The position numbers were made by a program, and so were the translations under genes. Shown one piece after another: positions 43,988-55,578 of a stretch of DNA of 64,000 nt. Origin of the DNA: Anastrepha obliqua (taxonomy: Eukaryota > Arthropoda > Insecta > Diptera > Tephritidae); contig NC_072895.1 in NCBI RefSeq assembly GCF_027943255.1, positions 25,208,001 through 25,272,000 of the forward strand, given 5' to 3'. The notes below the pieces were generated by a model. It had not been told where the DNA came from, did not search any database, and worked only from the letters and a program-made list of their open reading frames with translations. The stretch's first letter is position 1; each line of letters opens with the position of its first letter.

Positions 43988-44296
43988 AATGTATGGGAAA
44001 AAATTTAATAAACAACTTATAAAAAACATAATTTTTCAATAAAAAGATGTGTGCTTAAAATAATTTAAATATTTTTTAAAGTAAAATATATTACTTTTTA
44101 GTAATCAATAAAATAAAAAATCTAATAAAAATTAAATTAAAATATTATTTATATCACAAATATGCAAAATATTTTTAAATGAAAAATATATTATTTATTG
44201 ATAAAAAATGTGTGGGAAAAAATTTAATAAAAAGTAAGATAAAAAACTAGTAAAAAATTTATCACATTTAAATCAAAATTTGTGTGCCAAATATAT

Positions 44297-44806
44297 GTTA
44301 AATAAGAGTTTCGGGAAAAAGAAATCCATTGTTTTCGATGTTAGATGGTTGTAGTGCTCGATATCTCGTAAAGTATTGATCAAACATTCAAAATTTTTGG
44401 TCGCTATCAAGGAGACATTTTATACTAAAAAATTCTTTTCCTGTATTTTGTTTGTTCCATTCACATGTGCGTTACAGGGTGGAAGTCAACAAAGAGAAAA
44501 TTCGGTACATTTTACAGTTTTTCTTTGATAAAGCGAAAATGGATGGCAAGTCGCTGAAATTGTAAATGGTGTTTATGGAGCCGATGCTGTAACAGGTAAT
44601 TAAATGCAATTTTGGTTTTTGGTGTTAAAGATGAACCTCGCGTAGGCAGACCCGTCGTCGAAAATGTCGATAAAATCACAGAAATATTATAATTGAAGTT
44701 GACCGGCAAGTTAGTAGCCGCAGCATCGCCCAGGAGCTAAAAATCGACCATAAAATAGTTTAAAACTATTTGCGCAAAAATTGTAGGAAAAAAATGGATT
44801 TATTTT
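44297..44806 (+). pseudogene. mariner N-terminal part with leader
   Basis: The leader GGGAAAAAGAAATCCATTG precedes a start region (near 44482) reading EVNKEKIRYILQFFFDK, VAEIVNGVYGADAVTG, a stop, DEPRVGRPVVENVDKI and (frame change) SRSIAQELKIDHK. These are the two HTH modules of a mariner transposase of the kind with V-N-K-E-K-I at the start. It ends where the SINE begins. Confidence 0.75.
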
Positions 44807-44807
44807 C

Positions 44808-45127
44808 CTCAATCTAATATAATTGGCGCTTACACCCTTTTTGGGTATTTGGCCGAGCTTCTCCTCCTCCTTGTGGTGTGCGTCTTGATGTTGTTCCACA
44901 AATGGAGGGACCTACAGTTTCAATCCAACTCCGAGCGGCTGATTGTTTTATGAGAAACTTTTTCATGGCAGAAATACACTCGGAGGTTTGCCATTCCCCG
45001 CCGAGGAGTAACTGCTATTAAAAAAAACTTCCTATCAGTTGGTGTTTTATGCACGGAGATTCGGAATCCGCTTGCGATTGGTAGTCATGCACTAATCCAT
45101 TCGGATACGGCGGCTGCCGTTTAGAAG
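44808..45127 (-). mobile_element. tRNA-derived SINE, copy 2
   Basis: Minus-strand head AGCCGCCGTATCCGAATGG (A-box-like), GCGGATTCCGAATCTCC (B-box-like), body with GGCAAACCTCCGAGTG, TGAAAAAGTTTCTCAT and TCCATTTGTGGAACAACATC, and 3' end GTGTAAGCGCCAATTATAT. It is the most complete of the three copies and shows the LINE-like 3' end. Confidence 0.88.
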
Positions 45128-46215
45128 GCGATTATTTTAATTAATACAAAATATTTGTCTCAAGATATTATATATGCCAGCTATTTATTATTTATATGTA
45201 CAAAGTGAGGCTGTTTGTGGAATAGAAGGTGCACGTATGTAAGTAGAAAAAAAGGGTCAACGCTGAGGTCAGTCATTTGGTTTTCCATTTCTTTTCTTAC
45301 TATTGTTACTCATTCTTCTTATTATTGTTATTATTATAAGACAATTTTTGCAGTTTATGTTGTTTGTAATTTTGTTATTATTATTATTTTTTTTTTTGCG
45401 AAATTACCGCTAACTATGCTGAAATAATTTTCAGTTCAGTCACTCTTAATTAAACCACAGACTACAGAACAAAAAACTGAATTCTGTGCTCTCGCCTCTT
45501 TGCGTAATATAATAAAAGTAGAAAAAAAGATTACCAAAAAAATTTATGCTTGTGCATAAAAATGCCTACAAAAGTAAATAACAAAAAAGTATTAAAGCTT
45601 TGCGACTAACTGTTCAAGTGAATTATAGGTCGAATGCGTTAAGACACGAATTTAAATGTGTCTGGGCCGGCAAGTGACAAACAATCAGCGGCGCAGTGGC
45701 ATTGAGTGTAGAAGTTTTACCTTGCGTTAGCTTTTGTTTCAATTAGTTTTTGCTTTTTTTCTTTCGCTTTTGTAATTTTTTCGCGTATCTTTCAATGCGC
45801 GTAATTCTCACATTGAAGAGGCCGTGTACAATTTTTTTTTAATGGTTGATTATTTCAATTCGCTTGAGTGATTTAAGTTAAAAATTCGTAGCTTTAGAAA
45901 TCGTTTTGACTTAAGGAAGGATTTCTGTTTATTTTCTTACTACCACGCAGTGGTTCAGAAATAAGAAAATGCGGTTTCAAAGCGCATCCACTTTCATTGT
46001 TTGAATACTGTTTGGTACTGCATGAGAACTTTTCCGCTTTTCAACTGTTTTCTATACTTTACAACTAGTTTTTATATACGATTCCGTAGACAAAAAAAAT
46101 AAAAGTTTTGCATTATTTTATGCATTATTGATAATTAATTTTGCACCATGAAACAATTTTTTTCAACGCTTTATTACTTCATACTTCGCTCTAGAAATGC
46201 ACAAAAAACTTTTCA
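45128..46215. other. 1.1 kb without recognisable gene
   Basis: TTA/TTG-rich tracts near 45300-45400 and T-runs. No gene. Confidence 0.4.
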
Positions 46216-46219
46216 CAGC

Positions 46220-48790
46220 CAATTACACAGTACACACCAATCAAAAAAGAAGACAGTAACGCAAAAGCTAATGTTTTTACTGAGTAGCTCGAAGGCGTCT
46301 TTAAGCCAAATGACACATCGAGCGCAGCTGGAATGCAGCCACTTAACTATGAAACTGATTATGCCGAAATTCCTCTTGTTACGGATTTCGAACCGATTGG
46401 TGAAATAAATAAGCTAAAATCAAAAAAGACGCCTGGGTATGACTTTATTACTGCTGAAATTCTAAAAGAACTTCCTCAATGCACAATATCTACGTTTACT
46501 GACAAAATGAACGCCACATTCAAATTGCACCATATCTCTACATATTGGAAAACTGCTGTAATAATTAAGTTTAATAAACCACGGAAGCCAACGCATGATG
46601 TCACACCTTATCAGGCTATCTCGCTCCTACCAATCATACCAAAACTGATGGAAAAGCGTTTAGCCAAACGCCTCAACATAATTATTAAGCAAAGAAATAT
46701 AATACCAGTACATCAATTTGGTTTTCGCACAAAACACTCTACCATTGATCAAGTGCACAGAATTACTCGCATCAATGAAAACGTCTTTGAAGAAAAAAAA
46801 GTGTGCTCTGCTGCCTTTTTGGACTTGTCTAAAGCCTTTGACAAAGTTTGCCACGGTGGGCTCCTCAACAAAATAAATGCGCTTCTACCAACACAATATT
46901 TTAATATTCTAAAATAATACCTATCGGATCGTTTCTTCCGAATAAAATACGAAGGCACATATGCCTAAGGAAATTAAAGCTGGCGTCCCACAGGGCAGCG
47001 TGCTGGGACCCATTCTCTATATTCTTTTCACATGTGATTTGCCTAATGACACAAATTGCTCCACAGCAACTTTTGCTGACGGCACAGCCACCTTGTCGGT
47101 AGGATAAACCCATATTGACTCAATCAAAAACCTTAAAATTTATATTTATTAAAATAAAATCTTCGAGAGGACCATTAAATGGCGCATAAAACTAAACGAA
47201 ACAAGAGCGGTTCATTTAGACTTCACACAGAAGAAAATCCAATATCTGCCACTACACATAAACGGCGTACCGACCCCGTATCACAACAACGCCAAATACT
47301 TAGGCGTGACACTACATAGATATCAAGCTTAGATGGAATGCTCACGTTAAAAAGAAAAAAGAAGAGTTCAACACCAGATTTAGAAATATGTACTGGCTTG
47401 TGGGCAACCAATCAGCCAAATTCTTAAACCCCTTGGGACCTATGGGATCCAGCTATGGGGCTGCTCAAGCTCATCCAATATAAAATCCATACAAAGATTC
47501 CAAAATAAGGTACTGCGATGCGCTATTAATGCACCTTGGTACCTCCGCAACACCGATATCTTACGCGACCTTGGCATCGAATCAGTTGCCACTTCGATCA
47601 ACATAAACGCTAAGTCTCATATGGAAAGACTACGCCACTGAAGCCTCAGCCCTAATTGATCCCGGTAAATGGAAAGAAAGGCTGAAACGAAAAAAACCGC
47701 ATCAGCTAACGCAGTAGCCCACTTCTCTGCAAGTCTTGGGCAGAGCATTATTAAATTTAGTTGCATTGTACAAAATTAAATCCAAATTGTTCGTTAGTTT
47801 ATAATTTGTTAAGTATAGGGTTTTTTAATAGGTGCGCTTCAACTTTTTTCCGATAGGGAGGGCGAACGACGCAATATTTTTTATTTTTCGCTTGTCATTT
47901 GTAAACTTCATTAGTATACATTTTATCATGGAATGCTACACACTTGAGCAACAATTGCAAATCGTGCAAATTTTTTATGAAAATAATCGTTCTGTTGCTG
48001 CTACCAGATCCAGATTTTTTCCAAAAAGTCATCTTCAGTGATGAAGCTCACTTTTGGCTCAATGGCTTTGTCAACAAGCAAAATATGCGTTACTGGGCAG
48101 AAAGCAATCCACACGTGATTCATGAGGCACCGTTGCATCCCGAAAAAATCACTGTTTGGTGCGGTTTACATGCCGACGGCGTATTTGGCCCATATTTTTT
48201 CGTTGACGAGAACGATCGCCACGTTACTGTGAATAGAAATCGATACCGCGACATGATAAACGATTATTTTTGGCCGCAATTGAATGGTATGGACTTAGAT
48301 GACATGTGGTTTCAACAGGACGGGGCCACAAGCCACACAGCACACGCTACAATTGATTTGTTGAAGAGTAAGTTCGATGAGCGCATTATTTCCAGAAATG
48401 GACCGGTCGAATGGCCGCCGCGCTCGTGTGATTTGACGCCTCTAGACTATTTTCTTTGGGGTTATGTGAAGTCATTGGTCTACAGTAACAAGCCGGCGAC
48501 GATTTGTGAGCCCAGAGCCAATATTGAACGCGAAATTGCTGGAATTTCGGCCGATTTATGCAAAAGAGTGGTCGAAAATTGGTTTCAACGATTGGACTTC
48601 GTAAAACGTGCACGCGGTGGTCATGCAAAAGAAATCGAATTTCATACTTAAATGTATAAGTTCAAACTCGATAATAAAAAAAAAATTAGTTAAAAAAGTC
48701 AAACCGTTTGTGTTTTATTCAAAAAAGTTCAAAAGTTGAAGCGCTCTTACTGAAAAACCCTATAGTTACAATGCAAATAATAAAAAAAAA
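46220..48790 (+). mobile_element. Jockey-clade LINE, 5'-truncated, interrupted
   Basis: ORF2 starts in progress: EGVFKPNDTSSAAG, then open from 46333 for 194 residues with KSKKTPGYDFITAEILKELP, YQAISLLPIIPKLMEKRLAK, HQFGFRTKHSTIDQVHRI and AAFLDLSKAFDKVCHGGLL, the Jockey-type reverse transcriptase order. After a stop at 46915 it continues GVPQGSVLGPILYILFTCDL, FADGTA (catalytic F/Y-A-D-D with the second Asp changed to Gly), NNAKYLGVTLH and, in other frames, a thumb and tail. The 3' UTR is split by the mariner at 47818-48760 and ends in poly(A) at about 48780-48790. Confidence 0.85.
47818..48760 (+). mobile_element. DD41D (rosa-type) mariner nested in the Jockey LINE
   Basis: The TIR GGGTTTTTTAATAGGTGCGC (47818) pairs with inverted GCTCTTACTGAAAAACCC (ending 48760), with TA outside. 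The N-terminus MECYTLEQQLQIVQIFYENN (47929) runs to AATRS, then a deletion of the HTH linker joins to the core with a frame change. The core is open to 48649: VIFSDEAHFWLNGFVNKQN (first Asp), ITVWCGLHADGVFGPYFF, MWFQQDGATSHTAHA (second Asp) and RSCDLTPLDYFLWG (third, 41 residues on). It ends ARGGHAKEIEFHT. The catalytic domain is complete; only the N-terminal deletion disables it. Confidence 0.9.
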
Positions 48791-50215
48791 ATTCATGCAA
48801 TAAAGGGTTAATAAGCGAAATTACGAAATACCGATTACTACAACCAACTACCAAGAAACTGATGGAATCCTTTTCCCCAAACTAATATTTTCCAACATCT
48901 CACTATGGATATCGCACAAGGAGAGCTCGCACTACCTGTTACCTTGTCACGAGAGACTCTTCACTAAGCGATTTAAAATTATTTATGTTATTATATTGGA
49001 AATTTCCTTTTATGAGTACATAAATCACTCGCTAATGCACCCGCCAGTGATTTATGTAATATTTCATAAATGGATTTAATCGGCTCTCAGCTGTCGCGTG
49101 TGCCAGAAATTTATCAAACTTTTACATAAAAGCATCAAAATTCTATGGGTCTTAACACTATTCAACGTTCGATTCACCACCTCTTCGCTTTGCTAAAGTG
49201 ACACAAAATGATGCAGGGAGTAGAAATGGCACGTGGCACTCAAAAATTTAACTGACTTTAGCACTTTATGGGTGGCAAAAGAATAAGTGAAATAATTTAA
49301 AAGTTTTTGTGAGTCAGTTTACAGAATAATACTGCGTACTTTAAACATTAAATGTATTTTTGTAATAACGGTTGGCAATAACAACCCTTCGGGTGTATTT
49401 TTATCATTACAAATATTGTTATTTTTCGCCTACAGGCTGGCGGTGGAATAAAATTCGAGTGCCATTCCATTTGTTCCACAACGTCAAGACGCCCGTCACA
49501 AATTGAAGGAAAAACCTTACCTAAGTTAAATGCCCTTCAAGGCTAGGCTATTATTACAATATTTGATGATTAATTTCTTATTATTCTTTTTCTTATAAAT
49601 AAACAAAGTTAGTCGAAATACTTTTTTTTATCATGTTTTCTAGTCAATGGCATTTTTCATACATAAACCAATATCCATATTTTGGCAGCGCCAGGCCCGA
49701 TGTTGCCGCAAGCCCCATTTTTAGCGGAACGGCATCAACAAATCGGTCCAGAGGTGGAAAGAGTTTGGCGAATATTGAATTAATTATCTTATTGATATAA
49801 TTATTGTTTTCTGTTTAAATAAAAGTCTTCGGTAAAAACGCTACGAACTTATTCCCAAACCCAATATACCTATACTCGGCGAATATTTTTTGTGATTATT
49901 TTCCCACAGGATAATGATTTGAAAAATACGTCGAAAGTCGTACAAAACTGATTGAATTCGAGCAGTTTTGAAAAAAAAATGTGTGCTAAAGCCTAAACTA
50001 ACAGTTAGTAAACTTTGTAAATCCGCCAAAAAGCAGGAATGAGCTCGAGTAGTTGACTAAGTTACGGCTGTGTTAACCGCTTTATGTTGCTGATGAAGTA
50101 CATCAGATTTTTTATATCAATATCTGCTATATCAGCAGGTTTAGGAATAAAGTGAGAACCAAGATGCCTACATCTTAGTCCCGCGAGAGCAGGAGGGTGC
50201 TAACCAGAGGGTGAG
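48791..50215. other. 1.4 kb without recognisable gene
   Basis: Contains a perfect 12-bp hairpin at 49018-49057 and a mariner-type end at about 49836-49869 (AACTTATTCCCAAACCCAATA). No gene recognised. Confidence 0.4.
49836..49871. repeat. Solo mariner-like TIR
   Basis: CGCTACGAACTTATTCCCAA followed by ACCCAATATA is the inverted form of a TATTGGG-type mariner end like the one at 26788. No partner end was found. Confidence 0.45.
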
Positions 50216-50217
50216 AT

Positions 50218-50720
50218 TCCACCTCATCCTCTATACACCTGACACAAAAATGACTCGAAATCTGAGTGAGGACACCCACGAAAATTGACAGCTGAGATTT
50301 TGTCATCTTCAGAAGATCCCTCGAACGCCTCCGATCCACTAAGCGTGGTCAGAAGGATTTCGCGACCTTTCAAGTTTGTGTACTTGCCCAGTGCTCGCTG
50401 AGTTGATGCGAAGTCCATCGTTCCAGGAGTAGAGCGCAGGTTTTCAATCAGATCCCAGTCCTCTCTTTTCGCCCCTCCAATCTCTCTACGGGCAGCTACC
50501 CAGATGAGCTTTACGTCAAAGAATTCCGATGCGATCGAAATAGAAACCAGGGATTCCCTGACCAGCTTCGAAGGCACCGTCACTGAGACCAAGGCTCTAA
50601 TTGCCGCTTGGCTATCGGAGTAAATATTTACTTTCTTGACAGTTATTACGCAAGTGAATAGGCACTCAGTGAGTCGCTAGCACCTCCTGCACTTCTCTGT
50701 TGATGGAATGTGGGGGATGA
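50218..50720 (-). pseudogene. LINE RNase H fragment
   Basis: The minus strand reads VKKVNIYSDSQAAIRALVSV (RNase H Asp in Y-S-D-S-Q-A-A-I-x-A-L), then ASEFFDVKLIWVAARREIGG, where family members have W-V-P-G-H. The frame remains open for 122 residues from 50592 to 50224 with little further conservation. R1/I-like LINE. Confidence 0.6.
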
Positions 50721-51325
50721 ACCCAAAGTATCCGAGGATACTTGAATGTTCCTAAGTGAGGACGAGCCTGCAGCACGAACCTCTCAGCCTGAAAAACCGG
50801 TACATGTAGCGACAGTTTTGCCGTCGATGTCTACAGGTACTACATTTAACATTACGTTAAGCGTTAGATTAGGAGTTGTTCGAAGCGCACCACTGATTCC
50901 AATGAGTAGCGATTCACCAAATATTTACAAAAAAAAACCTCTTTTCGTTTCCTTTGTTTATTCCTCACGGCAAATTCGGAAGGCACAATCCAAGGCAAAT
51001 CTATTCAAAAGAGGTTGCATTTGAGTAACAACCACATTTTTTATATTAGAAATGTCAAAGAAAAGGAAATAGAAGAATGAAATGAATGACAAATAAAATA
51101 GTCTGTCGCGCATTCACCACAAGTTTCCGTAACTTTTCCGTTTTACTGGCATTTCTAAATTGAAGGCGAAATGAAAAGAGAAGAAATCAACTATTCTATC
51201 ATTCTAGTTTAAGCACGCAGGACACATATTAGTAGGGATACTCCCAGCTACTTAAAATTATGTAGGTGGTGTCCATGACCCATTTCTAAATTTTTAAAAT
51301 AATTATTCTTCTACTAATTTTCGCT
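50721..51325. other. No gene recognised
   Basis: An open frame at 50746-51024 has no motif. Nothing else seen. Confidence 0.35.
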
Positions 51326-51846
51326 GGTCTATGAATAAGTTCGTGCGGTTTTTTTTCGAAATTTGAATTTCGGATCATTCCCATGGCTTTTAAACGTTTG
51401 GAAATGGTTGATTGATCAACTCCCAAAGTTTTTGCAACCTCTTCTTGCGTTTGAGCCGGATCTTGATCGAGCAATTCCTCCAATTCGGTATCCATGAACT
51501 TTGGCGGCGCGGCCAAAATCACCACTTTTAAAGCGTGCAAACCACTTCTGGCACGTTCGCTCAGCTAGAGCATGCTCACCATAAACTTCCACCAAGATAC
51601 GATGACTTTCGGCTGCTTTTTTCTTCATATTAAAGAATTCCCCGCAAAAACACATTATTTGGCACGAAATTCGACATTTTCAAGTGTGGTAAAAATATTG
51701 TTGTTTACGCTTCAAATAAAAAACTTATACTGACGTTTGTGCCTTACGACAGTAGCTCTCCAATGAATGTTTGGAAATGTGGATCGATGGAATAATAATC
51801 AAGTTACGCCATCTGTTGTAAAACCGCACGAACTTATCCATAGACC
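51326..51846 (-). mobile_element. mariner-derived MITE keeping the HTH region, copy 2
   Basis: Bounded by GGTCTATGAATAAGTTCG (51326) and inverted CGAACTTATCCATAGACC (ending 51846), with TA outside on the right. It is a near-identical reverse-orientation copy of 42966-43487: same leader, same KKKAAESHRILVEVYGEHAL and VDQSTISKRLKAMGMI blocks, same frameshift and same deletion junction (RNSNFEKKPHELIHRP). That proves the deleted form itself has transposed. Confidence 0.9.
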
Positions 51847-51923
51847 TATTAAATTGATCCAGGGTAACTGATGTCCCAATTTTCGTTAGGATATGTATAT
51901 ATGTACATATGTATGTATGCATG

Positions 51924-51995
51924 TCAAGGATGATAGATTTACCAGTTTTGCTCTTTAACTATGGTCCAAAAGAAAATTTTGAGGGGAGCTCCGGC
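51924..51995. repeat. Fragment matching the foldback interior (inverted)
   Basis: CAAGGATGATAGAT ... GAGGGGAGCT is the reverse complement, with changes, of 53050-53115 inside the foldback element. It may be part of another copy or one arm of a larger inverted structure. Confidence 0.55.
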
Positions 51996-52117
51996 CGCCT
52001 CGTCACTTGGGAGATTCGGCAACCGAATTCTACACGACCATTTTACACATGCATTCGCACAATCGTCTAATCATTCGTTGTTCAGCACTCAGCAGCATAA
52101 GCGAAGACTGTGTGAAA

Positions 52118-52795
52118 AGGTCCCGATGGTATAGAGCTCGAAAATTTAGGGTATCTTTCGGAATTTTTTTTTAGAATAAAAAAAATGAAAAACGATATTT
52201 AAATTAGGCTTTTTATTTGACTTCTTTTACATACAAAAATGAAATTTTTTTTTAATTTTAATAATTTAAAAAATGGCTCTGAAGTTGACACTTCCGAAAA
52301 ATTAGACCTGGACGGTGTTGTCCATTTTAGCTCTTCTATTTATCTGAAACACAAAAACCAAACCAATTATTAATCAGTATGACTGTAGCTATGTCCCGTA
52401 CTAAAATAAAATTTACAAAATCCTGCGGTTTTGAATTTGACAATGTAAAATCGGGGTTTTTCAGTTTTTTAATAAAAAAATACGAAATAATTGAAATAAT
52501 AATATGATTCTAGTATGGGCGATAGCCAAAATTTCAGACGATTCGGTTGAATCGTTTTTTTTTTTTTTTGACAACACCAGGCCGAAAAAAGTCGTTTCAA
52601 GATAAATGAGGTTAAAGTTTGAGTCATAGGAGCGGGCGAACCGCTCTCTACCTGGTTAATGGGCTGTAGAAGCTGTAATATTGGGAATTTACGCATAAAA
52701 ATTTCGCAGTATATTCTTAAGATTCTATACTTTCAAAACATCGAAAAAACAAAAAAACGATTTTTTGAAATTTCTAGACAGGGTATTTTTTTCAT
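52118..52795. mobile_element. MITE-like repeat, copy 2
   Basis: It starts GGTCCCGATGGTATAGAGCT and shares the internal order of copy 1 (32708-33298): AATCAGTATGACTGTAGCT, AATATGATTCTAGTA, GACAACACCAGGCCGAAAAA and a degraded right end TTTCTAGACAGGGTA. It is longer through an extra segment at about 52245-52345. Non-coding. Confidence 0.7.
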
Positions 52796-52925
52796 ATATC
52801 ACTAACACAATCTTATCGCCAGCCGAAATCTTCACGTTAATTTCACACATATTTACACACTCTTCCAATCAGTCGTTGTTGAGATGGCAACGAAGAGTCA
52901 TTGGTTGATTTTTTCCATGGTGAAA

Positions 52926-53214
52926 AGATTTTTAGAGGTGTACCGTTATTCGGCTCTGAGCGAGTTTGACAGATGTGCTGACGTCATTCGTTTTGTGTTT
53001 CACAAAATTTAGCTTTAGCTTAGTGAATGACGAATGACGTAGAATCTAAAGCTCCCCTCAACATTTTTTCTTTTCACCATACCTAACGAGCAACCTATCT
53101 ATCATCCTTGAGTTTTTTCGAATGTCACTAACACAATCTCAGTTTTTTTGCAACACATCAGCTGATTCTATCAAATTCGCTCAGAGCCGAATAACGGTAC
53201 ACCTCTAAAAATCT
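52926..53214. mobile_element. Foldback MITE with ~47-bp TIRs
   Basis: AGATTTTTAGAGGTGTACCG then TTATTCGGCTCTGAGCGAG (from 52926) is repeated inverted at 53168-53214 with two mismatches. An inner inverted pair GACGTCATTCGT / ACGAATGACGT (about 52980 and 53030) adds more foldback. About 289 bp, non-coding, superfamily unknown; no certain target duplication. Confidence 0.85.
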
Positions 53215-54829
53215 GAATCATTTGCTTCCGATGGTCTAAGATTTTGTTATACATACATAAATATTAATGCATATTTATGTAAATATCTCGATTTGGATGT
53301 GCTGCTACATGCAACCATACCCTACTGAACTAGTGCGCACTGGTATAAAAATTATAACTGCCTTCAATCATTTTATCTAACGAAAACATTCACCCTCGTA
53401 TCCATTCATTTCGTACCACCACACATTTATGTACATATGTATCTATGTGTGTCTTACAAAATTATATTTGCCAAAAAATTGTTTACAAAAATACAATAAA
53501 TACGCACATATTGCGATGCTTATCAGTAACAGTTATTTGCATAGCCTGCCCTCCCGCTGAGCGGAGAGAGACAAAGGTCTGCCTTCTGCCTCGCCAGGGC
53601 AGAAAAATAAGCAAACATGCACAAATATGGACACATACAAGTAGGCATTCACATACATATGCACATATGGTATATACACAGCAATATTGAGAACAGATTC
53701 GATGTGGTTTTGTATGGAATTTCGTTACTGAGCTGATGAAATGGGTTGTTGTCCTTTATCTGTTATGGCTGCAGTTTGCTCAGGCGTCATAAACATGGAT
53801 AAGCGGCGCTTACAATCGTATCTGGAATGCCAAACCACATAAAAGGCGATCAAAACAGAAGTCAGGCAATACTCATTGGGAGAAAAGAAGACATATGGAG
53901 GTATGTAAGTGCATGTGCACGCATATTTTTATAGATGGATGTATGTATGTATGCTCGTAAATATGTATGTATGTGCATATTACATAGTTATTCGACACAA
54001 AATAGGTATGTGGATATGCTTTCAGTAGATCAGAGTCGTAAATTAACAAAGCCTTGCCATTAAGAATGCATTACACGTTGTCCGCATGCCGAAAAGAAGC
54101 TCGCCGGGAATTGCCAAATTGCATTTGATTTAGAAATTCCCTGGGGGCCCATTCCATTGCATACATATAGGCGTAAAACACGGCATTACAATCAAATGCC
54201 GGAAAGAAACGAAAACAGTTGAGGGTAAATGGCTGATTTGCGTGATTGGATGGTGTTTATCAAATAAAGTGCAATACAACAGATGAAAGGACAGCACACG
54301 CGCGCAGAATTCCAAAAAAAAAAAAATAACAAAAAAAGAAAAAAAATTGATGCACGCTCCTAAGTACGATTATGTAAGCACAAAAGTGTGAATGTTTGCA
54401 TTTATGCACAGTATGTTGCCACTCCTGCCACCTGAGCAAATATTCCGAGACCATTAAACTTCTTATTGCATACTTTTTACGTGCGCCGCTCTAGTTTCGT
54501 AAACGAAAATATACTTAGAAATTTATGAAATGTAAATAAAGGCTAAAATTAAATTAAAAATCAGCCTTTGAACTGAATACGCACGCATGTATGGATGCGC
54601 GTATGTTTGTATGTATGTACGAGTACTTAGCTGTGTGGAATTGTACTCTTGAGTGCCAGCAACAGTCAACACACTGCCACCACAAGCAACAGATGTTGTC
54701 TTCCGCCACACAACAGGGTAGTGATATGATTTGTGATGTTCACAGTGGACTACAATAAATGAAGCAAGTAACAAAAAACAAATTTCACGTCTAGCAAAAT
54801 TCCGGCAGGTGTGTAGGGAGGTGAAATGG
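53215..54829. other. 1.6 kb without recognisable gene
   Basis: Many CATA/TATG tracts (53240-53290, 53630-53670, 53930-53980, 54590-54620). No gene. The LINE 3' UTR may reach into the right part. Confidence 0.4.
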
Positions 54830-55578
54830 TTGAAGTACCACTCTGGCACTGCCCAAATAGCACTAAAGCGCCGTTTTGATACCATTTTGAGGCATCCAAC
54901 AGGCAGATGTCTACCATACTGAGAGTCAGTACGCAGCAGAGCAGATTGATGGGATTTAGTTTGGCACAGTCCCAAGCTGTTGAAGAAAGAAGCCCCCACT
55001 GACCTTAATCGCCTAGTTGTCAAGCCCGGACATTTACAGAGAAACTGCTCTACAGTCTCCTTCTCTGAAAGATCCCCACAGCTTCTGCAATGAGGGTTAA
55101 ATGGTAAACCTAGCTTTTCCGCGTATGTGCCGTTCATCCAGTGACCGGTAAACATAGCTACGAGTTTATAAATTGAATTCCATGAGGTCCCCAGGGCATT
55201 TTGAGTTGTCCGACTATTATACTGGGGCCAAAGGGTTTGCGAAACAGCATATGAAGAAATGGAGCTCCATCTTTTCTGCGCTTTCCTGAGTAATAAGTTG
55301 TGCAATTTCTCTATAACATCAGTCAAGGAGATGCTGATGACCGGGTAGCAGGTCTCTGAGACCAATTCGGTCGATCCCTTCCTGGTAAGCTCATTCTGGA
55401 ACCCAGATGAGAGAAATATTATCTGCACGCCCAGATTTGATCTTCTCTTTACGGGAGTTGATTAGTTTGGATCATCAGAGCCTTGATCGCGGTTTGACTA
55501 TCGGAAAAGTTGTTAATATCTCCCTCGGTCCCAGATTCCTTAAGCATTTTGCATGCGAGCACGATCACAAAGACCTGA

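Larger units (their letters stand above)
42480..44285. repeat. AT-rich degenerate tandem array
   Basis: Motifs such as TGCAAAATATTTTT, AATATATTACTTATTGATAA, AAAATGTATGGGAAAA, AATTTAATAAAAA and TCAATAAAATAAAAAATC return in the same order at roughly 150-200 bp intervals (for example 42655, 43505, 44100, 44160). The array is interrupted by a mariner-derived MITE (42966-43487) and a LINE (43580-43987). No gene. Confidence 0.6.

Noticed and set aside
44808..45127. tRNA gene suggested by A- and B-box-like motifs
   Set aside because: The head is degenerate, lacks a convincing cloverleaf and is attached to a shared 200-bp body found three times, so it is a SINE.
45215..45427. Hydrophobic 70-residue open frame as a small membrane protein
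   Set aside because: The hydrophobicity comes from TTA/TTG and T-run low-complexity sequence; no start context or homology.
54523..54830. A minus-strand open frame continuing about 100 residues past the LINE knuckle domain
   Set aside because: After the conserved C-terminal domain the sequence has microsatellite-like composition and no family signal; it is better read as 3' flank or UTR.
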